Shown in pieces: positions 19,474-30,226 of a stretch of DNA of 64,000 bases (positions are counted from its first letter, which is position 1; the number at the start of each line of letters is the position of its first letter). Source of the stretch: Mayamaea pseudoterrestris (lineage: Eukaryota > Bacillariophyta > Bacillariophyceae > Sellaphorales > Sellaphoraceae); NCBI GenBank assembly GCA_027923505.1, contig BROI01000021.1, positions 434,001-498,000 of the forward strand, written 5' to 3'. Under the pieces are notes generated by a model that saw nothing but the letters and a program-made list of their open reading frames with translations, made no database searches and had not been told where the DNA came from. A program made the translations under genes and the position numbers.

Positions 19474-21195
19474 ATGAGGGTAATCGCTATATTCTGCACT
19501 CTTGTTGCTTTCGAATACTATACGAATGCTCAGCGAATAGCCGTCATCGGTGGTGGGATCTCGGGAAGTTTTGTCACGAAATACCTTTCCGACCTGGATA
19601 AGAATTGCACCTTGTCAGCCATTACCATTTTTGAACCCTTGCCATTAAATGGACCGATATCAGTCAACCAATCAGCTAATGACAACGAACAATTCAGTCG
19701 CGTTCAAAGCATTCGCTTGAATGATGGAACAATTGTTGAAATTGGGGCGTCCATTGCCTATAAAGACTTCCACTTGGTGACGGAAATGATACGAAACGAT
19801 CACAGCTTGCGACTTGCTCGACCATTTTCCACTGGCAATGATGATGATATGTCACACCCTGCAATTCGCCATGGCATGGGAATTTACAGTGGAAACGGTG
19901 ATTGGAAGCTCATGCTTACGTCAAGCTCTGGCTGGGTGAAAAAGCTGCAAATGCTATGGCGCTATGGCTGGGATCTTTATCTCGTCGCCAAGGCTTGCGA
20001 CGACAGTCTTGCATCCTTTGCTAAGATACCGGGCCTTTTGGAAAGTAGTGGTGCCGATACATACTTTGCATCGCCCGATGAGCTATGGTCTAAAATTGGT
20101 CTCGGCAATGCCATTCACCACTCATTTGAACAACTGCTTGACGCTCTTGGAGTTTCTAAGGAAGTGTCGTATCTTCGCAGCTTCTTTTTTTACCAAGGAA
20201 ATTTGCGAAGAGAGCTTTTGGATGCCATAAACCTTGTTAATTACAATCAAGATAATAGAGAAGTCAATTCTATGGTTGGGTTAGGGAGCTTCGCCGCATC
20301 GAGTGGAGGCTTGTTCTCGATCGAGGGCGGTAATTCCAAGCTCATTGCATCCGCACTGCAACAAGCGAAACTTATTGCACAGACGCGGTGTCCTGGTAAG
20401 AGTGTTATTGAAATAAAAACGACGCGAGTGACGGCAGTTGTTGCTGGCTCGGAAGGGTTCGAGCTGTTTTCCAATGACGAGTCTCTCGGTAGTTACGATA
20501 TTGTCATTCTTGCCGCTCCGCTGCACATGGCTCGCGTCGAATTCTTTACACAGAGTCACTTTGATCCTGCCGTCCTGCAATCAATGACGTTTGGTCGTAA
20601 AGTCGACCCTTTTATTGATGACTTGAATGTCCATGGTTATGCTTTGCCACCTGGTGGATTGCCCGAATTTGCGACAAGACCATATACACAGGTCACTACG
20701 ACCGTTGTAAGCAGTGGTAACTTATCAGGAGAGTTGTTGAATATCAAGGATGAGGAGATGCCAAAGTCAATCGTTTTAACGAAGGAAGGTAAGGCCTCGT
20801 TCTACAACATTACGGCCATTACACAGATCAAGGGGTCAACCGGCGTCTACAAAGTCTTTTCAAATAACAAGCTCGGCGACGAAGAGCTTACGAAGTTATT
20901 TGGCCGTGACAAGAAGGTTGAGTATGTCAAATTGTGGGGAGGAGATTATGGAGGAGCGACACCTCAGTATCGCGGCAACGGCATGTCGCTCCCATTTCTG
21001 CTGTATGATGGTGCTGTTAATCTGCAAGGCCACACATCTGGTGGCGCCATATACTATCCGTCGTCCATGGAACAGAGTAGTCTAGCCTGCATGGAATTGT
21101 CGGCGATTGGTGCTCGAGCAGTTGCCAAACTAGTGGCCCGACGCTTAGGTTTCGGCAGCGCGGAGGCTTCGACCGAACTACGAGACGAACTCTAG
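19474..21195 (+). CDS. Prenylcysteine oxidase / farnesylcysteine lyase-like
   Basis: FAD enzyme that releases Cys and a prenyl aldehyde from prenylcysteine left by degraded prenylated proteins. The ATG at 19474 gives MRVIAIFCTLVAFEYYTNAQ as signal peptide, 573 residues in one exon; an ATG at 19378 would add 32 residues and bury the signal. The FAD motif RIAVIGGGISGSF is at ~residues 21-33. Family blocks include PGLLESSGADTYFASPDELW, NYNQDNREVNSMVGLGS, SGGLFSIEGGNSKL and a C-terminal FAD segment NLQGHTSGGAIYYPSSMEQS. It should act in the lysosome/vacuole or secretory lumen. Its promoter is squeezed between this gene and VTE1. A link between prenyl recycling and tocopherol synthesis is conceivable, but co-location alone does not show it. 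Confidence 0.9.
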   Translation: MRVIAIFCTLVAFEYYTNAQRIAVIGGGISGSFVTKYLSDLDKNCTLSAITIFEPLPLNGPISVNQSANDNEQFSRVQSIRLNDGTIVEIGASIAYKDFHLVTEMIRNDHSLRLARPFSTGNDDDMSHPAIRHGMGIYSGNGDWKLMLTSSSGWVKKLQMLWRYGWDLYLVAKACDDSLASFAKIPGLLESSGADTYFASPDELWSKIGLGNAIHHSFEQLLDALGVSKEVSYLRSFFFYQGNLRRELLDAINLVNYNQDNREVNSMVGLGSFAASSGGLFSIEGGNSKLIASALQQAKLIAQTRCPGKSVIEIKTTRVTAVVAGSEGFELFSNDESLGSYDIVILAAPLHMARVEFFTQSHFDPAVLQSMTFGRKVDPFIDDLNVHGYALPPGGLPEFATRPYTQVTTTVVSSGNLSGELLNIKDEEMPKSIVLTKEGKASFYNITAITQIKGSTGVYKVFSNNKLGDEELTKLFGRDKKVEYVKLWGGDYGGATPQYRGNGMSLPFLLYDGAVNLQGHTSGGAIYYPSSMEQSSLACMELSAIGARAVAKLVARRLGFGSAEASTELRDEL

Positions 21196-22336
21196 TTATC
21201 TTAACTGTATACATACTTGAATATACACCAAATTTATGTTCAATCTATTATTATTGGCGCGTGTGAAAGCCTACGGTAGTATCATACATCAGTAAGGTTT
21301 GACATACATCCTGTTGACGTAGGCTGCGGCCATCGCTGAGCACCTCAATTCCATCTTGTTTCGCCTGAGTGAGTCTCCGAGGCTAACATCGACAAGGTGG
21401 TGCCTCATAGACGCAATTCTGAACGTGACGTGTTTGTAGTTGCTCGAGTGGCTGTTGGGCGTCTCGACAGACAACAAAAGCTCAGTCATTCAGCGGTTTC
21501 TTGCTGAATTAATTTTGTACCATTCATGCAATGCTGCATACGAGCTGCATAGCTGCATTGCTGCGATGTTAATATATCGCCAAGATTTGGTTACTCGCAA
21601 GCAATGTCATCTACCGGTATAAAACTGCGTCCATCGTCGATTGTGTCATTGTTGGGAGCACAGCAATCAGGTCGGGCAAAGTACACGTCACAGGATATCG
21701 AACACGGTTTCTATTTAGCTAACCAATGTCGCTGTCCGATGGGTGCGCGTGGCGGGCAAGCAACGGCTGCCATTGGTGATTCGCCACCCACAATGCTCAG
21801 CAACACCAAACGCGTCCTCCTGCGGATTGCTTGATTTTGCACCTCCTTTGCTCCAACCAAAACACTGTCGAGAAGGCAATACTTGATTCTCGATCAACCA
21901 ACAAAACAACATCGTTTGCAAAACATACAGCTCATTGCACACCCTGAAGAATTGAGAAGCAAGTCTTTGCATTTCACATTATTTGTAGTTGATTCGCTTG
22001 AGATACTCTCTTGAGCGGTTCCACTATAGACGCAGGAGCGCCACAATAGCCAGCCGAGAGCAATCGAGTACCAGCCGTGGCTCCCGCGCACGTAGTAGCG
22101 GTGGCCGCGGCTACGAAGACGAAAATAGCAGCAACAGCACGAGTGGACAGCAATTCCCTACCGATCCTCCTGCAGCAAGTAGCAGCATTTCATTCTCTAC
22201 AAAGTTGGCTTCTTGGACGCGCCGACTTCAGCAAGGTATTCACTGCGGCGCTCCGTACCAGACGAATTCTCCTCGCGATCCGCCGGCTTCATACATCAAC
22301 AGTTGCACAAACCCCGACAATACTGCAGCGACTACA
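21196..22336. other. Long 5' region of the MAP kinase gene
   Basis: No complete gene was found in this 1.1-kb stretch. From 21989 the frame is open and joined to the MAP kinase, but starts with TTG after a TAG that could also be a splice acceptor (ATTATTTGTAG). An upstream coding exon or a 5' UTR intron is therefore possible. CTGCAT repeats lie near 21525-21565. Confidence 0.4.
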
Positions 22337-23850
22337 ATGGGACGTCCCATGCCCGAGAAACCTCCACGCAGTAGCAATAAGGCTCCACCGCCATCTGGAT
22401 ATTACCATAACAAGCGTATCATCGACGGCGATAGTACCGCCGCTGTTAATCCCGAGTGGGATGAGCTTCCGCTTGCGACAGCAACGACCGCTTCGGCTAC
22501 GGTCAGCTACAGTACGGATCAAGGTGACGCGAGTGATGCTTCAGAAGCAGGCATGGAAGTCATCATGGGCAAAACTGATTCTGAGGAGGAAGGCGTGCTG
22601 ACGGTGAGCAAGAAAAAGCATAAGGAAAGGTACATTCCGCATACCTTTCCAGCCGGCAAAAATACCTTCACGGTCGATGAACGCTACTCGATGATCCGCG
22701 TCATTGGATCAGGAGCCTACGGAGTCGTCATTTCCGCCAGAGATCAAGCCAACCAAGAAGATGTTGCCATAAAGATGGTGCCAAAGGCCTTTTCGGATGA
22801 GATTGATGCCAAGCGCATTCTCCGAGAAATAAAATTGCTCAATCACTTCAAGCACGACAACGTGGTTTGCCTGATGGACATGATGCCTCCCAATGTCAAG
22901 TACCTGGACGACTTCATTGACGTTTATCTCGTCACGGACCTAATGGAGACGGATTTGCATCGAATCATCTACTCCAAGCAAAAGCTGTCGATTGATCATG
23001 TGCAATACTTTATCTACCAAGTGCTTCGCGGCCTTAAGTACATCCACTCCTGTGGGGTGCTGCATCGCGACTTGAAGCCAAGTAATTTGCTTGTCAATTC
23101 AAATTGTGACCTCAAGATTTGCGACTTTGGATTGGCTCGTGGGATTGCGCAACCAGAAGAGGAAGGACGAAACGGGACGCTGCTTCTGACCGAGTACGTG
23201 GTCACGCGCTGGTACCGGGCGCCAGAAATCATGTTGGCCTGTCACGAATATTCGTTTCCTATAGATCTATGGTCAGTAGGATGCATTTTTGCGGAGCTCA
23301 TTTTGCGGAAACCATATTTTCCTGGTGACGATTACATTGATCAGGTATGTTTTGTGAACAGAGAGTCGTCAATGGCACTCTAAAACTACTGCTGCTAACA
23401 ATATACTTGCATTCGCATGTCTAGCTAACGATTATATGCGAGAAACTTGGCAAGTTACCGGAAGGAGATCTCGACTTCGTGACGTCGGACAAGGCCAAAC
23501 GATTTATGCGCAAGCTTCCAAGCAAGCCGCCGATTCATTTTTCGTTGCAGTTTCCCGGGACGCCTCCTGAAGCGCTTGACGTAGTGCGAAAAATGCTGGA
23601 AGTTCATCCCGACAAGCGAATTACTGTTGCCGACGCCTTGGATCATCCATTCTTCGCACCGCTCCATAACCCGAGCGATGAGCCGACATCCAGCCGCAAA
23701 TTTGACTTCTCATTCGAGTCTGAGAAACTAGATCGGCCTCGTTTAAGGGAACTCATCTGGGAGGAAGTTGGACGCTTTCGGCCGTCGAGTCTTCCCGTCG
23801 CACCAAGGAGGGATGGTTCATCCAACAAGAAACAGCGTAAGGAGCCATAG
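22337..23850 (+). CDS. MAP kinase (ERK type, TEY activation loop)
   Basis: Ser/Thr kinase at the end of a MAPK cascade. Exon 1 runs to 23344, exon 2 is 23425..23850; the 80-nt intron is GTATGT..CTAG in phase 0 and joins ..PGDDYIDQ to [15 protein letters not shown]. From the first in-frame ATG (22337) the protein has 477 residues. Kinase landmarks are GSGAYGVV (Gly loop), VAIKMVPK (Lys), [11 protein letters not shown] (catalytic loop), [21 protein letters not shown] (dual phosphorylation site TEY) and DLWSVGC. The N-terminal ~100 residues are Ser/Thr-rich and disordered. The start is uncertain: a further 116 codons upstream are open in frame without ATG, so an upstream exon may exist. The substrate cannot be told. 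Confidence 0.92.
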
Positions 23851-23957
23851 TCAGCTGCTCTCCCTCTCGAGCGTACTAATCCTAGTAATGCGCGTGACTA
23901 TTAGTCTTTAGTATAAGAGTAACATGTTATTTTTACTTCACTTAAATATCAGTTTTG

Positions 23958-26900
23958 TTATGGCGATAACCCGTTCTGCAATAGCACAGTGTTCGTGTTA
24001 GCACAGGCTAGCATTTCCCCAAGGGTACCAACAAATCCTGGGGTGGCATCGCCTCGCCCATTCTTCCCACAAGTGGTCGGTATATCAAATTGCTCTCCAA
24101 GCTGTTCCAACATCGAATGGCGTCTACCATGTCGCTTTTTTGAGCGTGGTGACGACGCCATTTTTGCCTTGATGGCCTGCAGGAGTGCCTTGTCCGCTTC
24201 AAGTCGACGCTCTACCGTGTATTCAAAGTATTTAAGCTTCTTCTTTTTCTCGGCACTTAGTTCTTTCGTACGAGTCTCGTTGTTTGGCCTCGACTGGGCC
24301 TTATGACATACCTTTTCGGGACCCCGCCCATCGAGTGTGATAGGAGTATCGAGAATGTTTCGCTCTCCAGCGGCGACTTCAATTTTCGCTTTCATAGTTT
24401 GTGGTGGATTCCTGGCTTCGACAGTTTTAGATCCCTTTGTACCGGCACTTGCCCCAGACAGACGTTGCTGCTGACGCATTAGCGGCAATATCAGCGGTAT
24501 AGTCCTTTTCTTAGGCACAGTTTCACCGTGTCCATTGACTCTATCATGTTTTCCTGCAACGCGCCGACGAAGGTTTCCCAGCTTTCCTCGGATTCCTCCT
24601 CTCCCACTGTTTGTTACTTTTGATGTGTCAACGTTATGCTTTAAGACACCAGACACAACAGGTCCATCGTCGAGCAAACTGTTATCATCAGGAGACAAAA
24701 TTGATGCGGACGGCGACAACTCTGGTTCACGACAAGCCTTCAGTGCACCAGAAAAGATAAAGTTTCGACTCCGAAGTGAATCGGGTGTCCCCGCTCCACA
24801 GAGATCTCCCACAATGAGAGGTCCATCAAAAAGGTTGCGACAAGGCATGTTGCTCCTCGATTCCAGCTTGTTTGGCGTGCATGGACTCATGTAAAAGGCC
24901 GAACTGGACATTTTCGTAAGGGTTCTGGTATCGGGTTCGACTATTACAGCAACAACCGGTGGCTCTGTAAGTGGTGTGCCCGTTTCCTTCTGCGAAAAGG
25001 GCGATCCATCGATCAGCTTTGCTTTTAGGTGCCTGTATGCTTCCTCGAATGTCGGTGGTTCGTTTTTGCTTCTGACGGCATGTGTTATGTGATTTGAAGT
25101 GTGGGCAAGCAGTCGCTTCGCATTATGAAGAAAATTATCTTTGTGCCTAATGGAAACCTCAATGCCCTGGCAATTGTCGACAATCCTTTCTGGGCGATTA
25201 TGACTGTCGCTTCTGACACGGCTTAAAAACTGAACCGGAAGCAATCCGGTTAATTTTTTCTTGATTGTAGCCACACATTGCGGCTCTTCTGCCCGTGTTG
25301 CTGCTTTATTGGGCAGCACAGACACAACTTTCTTTTCTTGTTCTTCGCTCATTGAATTTGTGAAAGCCTGTGAAATCAGCTGCATTGCGTCAACGTTGGG
25401 CTCAATAGGCGGGGAGGAAGCGTCGCCAGTGAATTGACACGCGATGCCTTCATTCTCGCTCGATGCAGGGTTCTGTAACGGCAAGAAGGTCTCGGCTTTG
25501 CAGGACTCTTTGCTCTGCCCGATAATCTTCGACTCTGCTGCGGTGGCCAATAAAAAATCATCCTTATACGATGCCGTGTCGACAACGTCCATAGTTTTCA
25601 ATCCAACATCTGATTTGGTGGTCTGTCCAACCGATATTCTTATAGTTGCAGATTGGATAGCATTGCTGCTAGCACTTGGGAGTTCAACGTTTGGGAGACT
25701 TCGTTTCTGCTTTACGCCGGAACGTCCCGGAAAGCTCGATTTTTCAATAATGGGCGTTTTTAATGAATCTTCCTTGGAGTTAGCATAGCTTGTGCATGCC
25801 GCAGTTGAGTCGATTTCGAGTGATCGCGCTTTTTCGGAGTCGCCGAGAAACAAAATATCTGGAAATCGCCCCTCCATTTCAACACTGTCTGCGACCATGC
25901 CTATCTTGATTGGGGTAGCAGGATGATGAGAATGCCGCGCTAATGGCGAAATCATGCCGTGTGAAGTCTTTTGGAAAGAGCGTTGCGTAATCGTTCCTTC
26001 GTTGTTGACTTTGTTTCCTTCTGAATCATAAAGGCTAATTTTACTCAGAACGGCTTCGATATTGCCGGTGGCTGCGCCTGGATCATTGTGGGCACTTCCA
26101 GCAAGGTGAAGACCATTGGTGCTGTTCAAACTACATTCTCGTTTCATATCACCAGCAGCCATCGACTTGGTTATAGACGAGTCTTTCTCGCGAGATTTTG
26201 GAATAACATTGAATTCTTTCCTCGCTTTGCTTCGACCAAGCCTTGTCTCCTTTCTCTCATCGCGCCATTTACTTAGAGCGGACGGGCGCCGACACTTACT
26301 GTGTACGTCGACCACAGCTACTGGAGCGTCCTTTTCCAAGCACAGTTCAACTTCTGAACCATCGTCTGCTCGTTCGCACAGAACGATATGAGATGTGCGG
26401 ACGGACACATTGTGTTCGACAACGGGTAATACTGGCGCTACTTGAGTTTCGTCTTGGGAATGTTCTTTTGTTTGTTTCTGTGCCTGTATATCTTTGACTA
26501 CCGCCGGAACCAGCGCCTGTACGCTTTGTTCTTTGAGTTCGATCCTGGATTGAGCACGCTGTCGTAGACCTGACTTACCGGCGGACTTCATGCCTTGCGA
26601 TGGCACATGCTCAATCGACGAGCCAATTAAAGAATGCGCAAGAGATTTTCTTGTTACGGGACGAATCGCTTGTGAAAAGGGTGCGTGAGGTGGAGTTAAA
26701 ACTATCTCCTCTGCTCTTTGTGAAACATGAAGCGTTTTGGGAGCGGACATCTTACTCGTTTCTTTGACTGCCTTGATATTTCTTCGAGATGAAAGACATG
26801 ACGGGCTCTTGTTACTCGGAAAGAGGGGTGACCTAGCAATTTGCTTGATTACATGACTCGTTTGTGCTGACCCATTCAACCGCTTGGGCGTTACTTGTGT

Positions 26901-28145
26901 CTCATTCGGTTGAAGCACACAATCCTCCAAGACTGCGGGCGAGAGTGGTGTTCTGATAAAATCGAGGTCAGGATGCACCACCGAATCGCTGTGTTTATTA
27001 CCAAGGCTGTCGTTCATTGTGTTCCGGCTCTCTCTTAGCACTTCGTTCTTCATTGACAAGTTATTGATGATATCGACGATTTCTGTTTGCTCAAGTTGGT
27101 CCATTGAGTTACCCCATAGCTTTCCTTCGTGTATCTCCGGTGTCTCGGCAAAAGTGACTCGATTATGGACCCGCCGACCCTTCGATGTTGCTTCCACCGT
27201 CCTGATGGGAAGCTTTTCCCATAGCGAGAGTCCTCCCCATAGCCGATCTGGCTTCACGCGCCCACTGCCTGGCTGCTCAAACATTATCTCTTCCTCACCA
27301 TCTTCAACGTTTTTGAGTCGTAACGATATCGATCCAGCGTCCGAACTGTTGCTGGAAATAGACTGTTTAGTGTCTTTGGACAGTCGCAAGTCTTCCAAAA
27401 TGTCGTCGGCGCCCGGAGTCAACGGGCAGTTGTAGTCGCTCATTGTGATTTCCTTTGCTGATTCCGTTATCCTTTTGGCTTCGCTTTTAGAGCTTGTGGC
27501 TCGTGACACGTCTTTCTTCTTGGTACTTTTGGTACTTTTGGGGATGCCAGAATGCTTCGTACTCTGTGCAGCCAGTGAAGAGTTTAGTGCAAATTGTCTC
27601 GCTTCCTTGTGACCTTTTTCAGCTTTGTTTTTGAGCATGGAAATGACCTTATGCGGCATGGAAGACGTCATTCCCGATGCTGCAGCTGCTAGGGATGCTT
27701 GAGACATTTTGCTTCGGGTGGAATCGTCAAGGTATGAAGGCGTGACGGTACTCATCTTCGTTAACGTATCCTCGGCCTCGACTCTATTAACCTGTATCGT
27801 GCTTCCCTCCAAACTGAGAGCGCTCATGAAATCTGTGTCATCATCTACATTAGATGCCAGTGAGCTTACTCCACCGTTGAAAAGTTTGTTAATTGTTCCC
27901 TTATCAATGTACTTTGACAAACCGCGGTCGAGGTAGTCGTCAATCAACCGATCTAAATCTTCTGCAGTCGCTCGAATGCCAGGCAACGGAATGAGATCAG
28001 CTAGTGGCGGCACGTCGCGGCTATCTTCGTCACTATAAAATGAAAGACTGTCATAGGAGTGACTGTCATCGTCCGAGTAGGAGCAACTCTCGTTGGTATC
28101 GAATGTACCTCTGCCGCCGACGCGAGGCGTGAAAAAGTTTGACAT
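23958..28145 (-). CDS. Large disordered protein of unknown function
   Basis: Not recognised; 1395 residues in one exon from the ATG at 28145 (the frame is open ten codons further, but begins there with TTG). The N-terminus, MSNFFTPRVGGRG, is followed by an acidic Ser/Tyr/Asp patch (SYSDDDSHSYDSLSFYSDED) rich in possible kinase sites. A short structured-looking segment is PGIRATAEDLDRLIDDYLDR (~70-90). Most of the rest is Ser/Thr/Lys-rich and low in hydrophobics. A basic helix near the C-terminus (LSAEKKKKLKYFEYTVERRL, then KRHGRRHSMLEQ) could bind nucleic acid, a membrane or microtubules, but this is guesswork. There is no membrane segment or signal peptide. It is convergent with the MAP kinase, 107 bp between stops. 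Confidence 0.7.
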   Translation of the reverse strand: MSNFFTPRVGGRGTFDTNESCSYSDDDSHSYDSLSFYSDEDSRDVPPLADLIPLPGIRATAEDLDRLIDDYLDRGLSKYIDKGTINKLFNGGVSSLASNVDDDTDFMSALSLEGSTIQVNRVEAEDTLTKMSTVTPSYLDDSTRSKMSQASLAAAASGMTSSMPHKVISMLKNKAEKGHKEARQFALNSSLAAQSTKHSGIPKSTKSTKKKDVSRATSSKSEAKRITESAKEITMSDYNCPLTPGADDILEDLRLSKDTKQSISSNSSDAGSISLRLKNVEDGEEEIMFEQPGSGRVKPDRLWGGLSLWEKLPIRTVEATSKGRRVHNRVTFAETPEIHEGKLWGNSMDQLEQTEIVDIINNLSMKNEVLRESRNTMNDSLGNKHSDSVVHPDLDFIRTPLSPAVLEDCVLQPNETQVTPKRLNGSAQTSHVIKQIARSPLFPSNKSPSCLSSRRNIKAVKETSKMSAPKTLHVSQRAEEIVLTPPHAPFSQAIRPVTRKSLAHSLIGSSIEHVPSQGMKSAGKSGLRQRAQSRIELKEQSVQALVPAVVKDIQAQKQTKEHSQDETQVAPVLPVVEHNVSVRTSHIVLCERADDGSEVELCLEKDAPVAVVDVHSKCRRPSALSKWRDERKETRLGRSKARKEFNVIPKSREKDSSITKSMAAGDMKRECSLNSTNGLHLAGSAHNDPGAATGNIEAVLSKISLYDSEGNKVNNEGTITQRSFQKTSHGMISPLARHSHHPATPIKIGMVADSVEMEGRFPDILFLGDSEKARSLEIDSTAACTSYANSKEDSLKTPIIEKSSFPGRSGVKQKRSLPNVELPSASSNAIQSATIRISVGQTTKSDVGLKTMDVVDTASYKDDFLLATAAESKIIGQSKESCKAETFLPLQNPASSENEGIACQFTGDASSPPIEPNVDAMQLISQAFTNSMSEEQEKKVVSVLPNKAATRAEEPQCVATIKKKLTGLLPVQFLSRVRSDSHNRPERIVDNCQGIEVSIRHKDNFLHNAKRLLAHTSNHITHAVRSKNEPPTFEEAYRHLKAKLIDGSPFSQKETGTPLTEPPVVAVIVEPDTRTLTKMSSSAFYMSPCTPNKLESRSNMPCRNLFDGPLIVGDLCGAGTPDSLRSRNFIFSGALKACREPELSPSASILSPDDNSLLDDGPVVSGVLKHNVDTSKVTNSGRGGIRGKLGNLRRRVAGKHDRVNGHGETVPKKRTIPLILPLMRQQQRLSGASAGTKGSKTVEARNPPQTMKAKIEVAAGERNILDTPITLDGRGPEKVCHKAQSRPNNETRTKELSAEKKKKLKYFEYTVERRLEADKALLQAIKAKMASSPRSKKRHGRRHSMLEQLGEQFDIPTTCGKNGRGDATPGFVGTLGEMLACANTNTVLLQNGLSP

Positions 28146-28552
28146 GCTGCTTTTAATGATAAAAAGCGCACCCAAATTGCAACGTAAAAGTCAAGATCGA
28201 CAGGCACTGATAAATCGCGCTAACTTTGATTCGATGGCTTTCGGCTATTCAGATGTTCCTACTATAGGCTCGGTTTGAGCGAACTGCGGGTGGGCGGGTG
28301 GGCGATGCACCTCTCGCCAAATTGGTCGTGGCACGCTGCTCTGAATATGACTGTGAAACGTCATTTCGTCACAGAATTATATACCGCTGCGACATTTACG
28401 GAACGAAAATCTAACCGGAAGCATCAAAGAAAGATGACGATCGTGTTACTTGCATACGACGTAATGACTACTGCGTGTAGGAAAATCTCGATTCATATTG
28501 CAGCCTCCACCTATCTGACACTTCTAAAGACCTCAGTTGCTTACGGAGTAAC
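28146..28552. other. Divergent intergenic region
   Basis: This 407-bp region lies between outward-facing starts of the 1395-residue unknown and the helix-hairpin-helix protein. Both promoters are expected here; no exon or repeat was seen. Confidence 0.5.
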
Positions 28553-29470
28553 ATGTCGAAGAAACGCGCCGGATTCCAAGCGGCTGCACACCTAATCTTG
28601 ACGGAGAACGCTCTCACCTGGGAACGGGTTGACGACAGATTTGATCAGGTGATCCACTCAATAACCAACCTCCGGGCGTACCACGATTCCTTACGAATCA
28701 TGGCGGAGCAGCTGTCTAAAGATTCGCAGGACATGGCGAGCATTTCTAAAAACGATTTGCTTCAGATTGTTGGATGGAAGCATCGCGTCGGGCAGAATCG
28801 AGCGTACAATGTGAAACTCATACAGGCCAATACGGATTCAATCATCGAAAGCCATTCGCATGCCGCCATCATTCTAGCGCGGAAGATTGACGCGACCACA
28901 GTCTTGACAAATGACGGTGAACTGAACGTGCACGGCCAGACAGCTGTCCGAGAACCCCTGTCCGAGTTGATGATTCTTAAAGGTGTCGGACCAGCCACAG
29001 CTAGCGCCGTGCTGATGCTCATTCGACCCGATGTATTCTGCTACATGTACGATGAGGTGATCGACTGCTTCGAAACGGCGCGTGATTATACATTGAGTCA
29101 ATATGTCAGAATAAACAGTCGCTGCTTGCAGATCGCGCAAAAGTTAGGATTAGGCTGGACGACGAGTCGAGTCGCAAGGGCCATCTGGACAGCAGCTCGC
29201 GAAATGGCGATGCATGGAATCGACTTGTCACAAGACAAGGCGAAGGACACGGCAGGTCATAGCAAAATAATGCTCGAACCAACTTCTTTCTCGAACAACA
29301 AGCGTAAAGCTGCAATTTTGGACAGTTGCATGGGTATGGGGGAATTGGAGGAAGTCAATGTCACAAAAGATGATGACACACTCCAACTTAAAAGCAGTAC
29401 ACGCGAGAGCAGGCACGAAGCTGGTGGCAAGGCAGTTACACGAGCGTCGACTGGGAAACGAAAAGTTTGA
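28553..29470 (+). CDS. Helix-hairpin-helix protein, DNA glycosylase-like fold
   Basis: 305 residues, one exon. The central segment LMILKGVGPATASAVLMLIR (~residues 142-161) is a helix-hairpin-helix with the GVGPATA turn seen in HhH-GPD DNA glycosylases and related eukaryotic proteins. Other blocks are ISKNDLLQIVGWKHRVGQNR (~65-84) and DVFCYMYDEVIDCF. The residues that catalyse base removal in MutY/Nth (Lys after the hairpin, Asp further on) and the 4Fe-4S Cys cluster are not evident, so it may bind DNA without cutting, or belong to the uncharacterised HhH family found in fungi and algae. The C-terminal ~75 residues are disordered and basic. There is no targeting peptide. The family call is moderate. 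Confidence 0.6.
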   Translation: MSKKRAGFQAAAHLILTENALTWERVDDRFDQVIHSITNLRAYHDSLRIMAEQLSKDSQDMASISKNDLLQIVGWKHRVGQNRAYNVKLIQANTDSIIESHSHAAIILARKIDATTVLTNDGELNVHGQTAVREPLSELMILKGVGPATASAVLMLIRPDVFCYMYDEVIDCFETARDYTLSQYVRINSRCLQIAQKLGLGWTTSRVARAIWTAAREMAMHGIDLSQDKAKDTAGHSKIMLEPTSFSNNKRKAAILDSCMGMGELEEVNVTKDDDTLQLKSSTRESRHEAGGKAVTRASTGKRKV

Positions 29471-30226
29471 ACTACAAAGTTGGCAAAGTCCAGGCCCCAT
29501 GCTTTGATTTGGCACGCGAAAATGTTTCAGAGAAGATACTTGAGGCGAGGGTATTCAATCCACAAACCATTTGAATATGCTGGCTTTGAGGATATAAAAT
29601 GGAGTTCAAACGTTTACAATAATTTCCTCATCGAGTCGTTTACACAAACAAGCTGCCAGAGAGCGTGTCAAAAAGAAAGAGGCTGCTGGCAACGATAGCA
29701 ATCATCTCCGGACAAACGACGTCAAATGACGACCTTCCCCAATCAGCTCTTTTGCTGGGACCTGATGCGCGCTTCACAGTCAAGGTCGGTCCCGGTTGGA
29801 CGAGACAGGAGCTGTTAATGTCCGGGTGCTGCCAATGGCTCACCAGCGATGACAGTGCTGCCTTCGACTCCAGTGTATTCGCGATCGGAACTTGAACAAT
29901 ACATTTAGAAAGCTTTCGCGTAATGCGATTGTATAGGGCTCCGAGAGGCTCCGCTTGCAGCACTCAGTGGCGGTAGAGGCCGCGCACGAGACGTCAGCGA
30001 TGTGTGAAGGCACTTTGCAGGTTTTTGAAAACATTCGAAGACGGTTAAAACGTTGTGTTACGCTCTATGATAGATGCACAGGGCTCTGTGGTGATGTGCT
30101 AACCAAGAGCATTGAATCGACCATTTAAGCTCGAACTCCCATAATGCTTGAAGTGTGCAAGAATTGCACGAGGTGCCGTTGCTATGTATACGAAACGGGA
30201 AATACAACATTAATGTTATTTGTGGC
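29471..30226. other. Convergent intergenic region without a convincing gene
   Basis: This 756-bp region lies between two 3' ends. Several short frames are open on both strands (for example 29522..29698 and 29665..29895 plus), but none links to another by good splice sites and none resembles a known protein. A small gene or noncoding RNA cannot be excluded. Confidence 0.4.

Noticed and set aside
29522-29963. Short open frames between the helix-hairpin-helix gene and the next gene
   Set aside because: Several frames overlap in all directions, none starts and ends with credible splice links, and none resembles a known protein.
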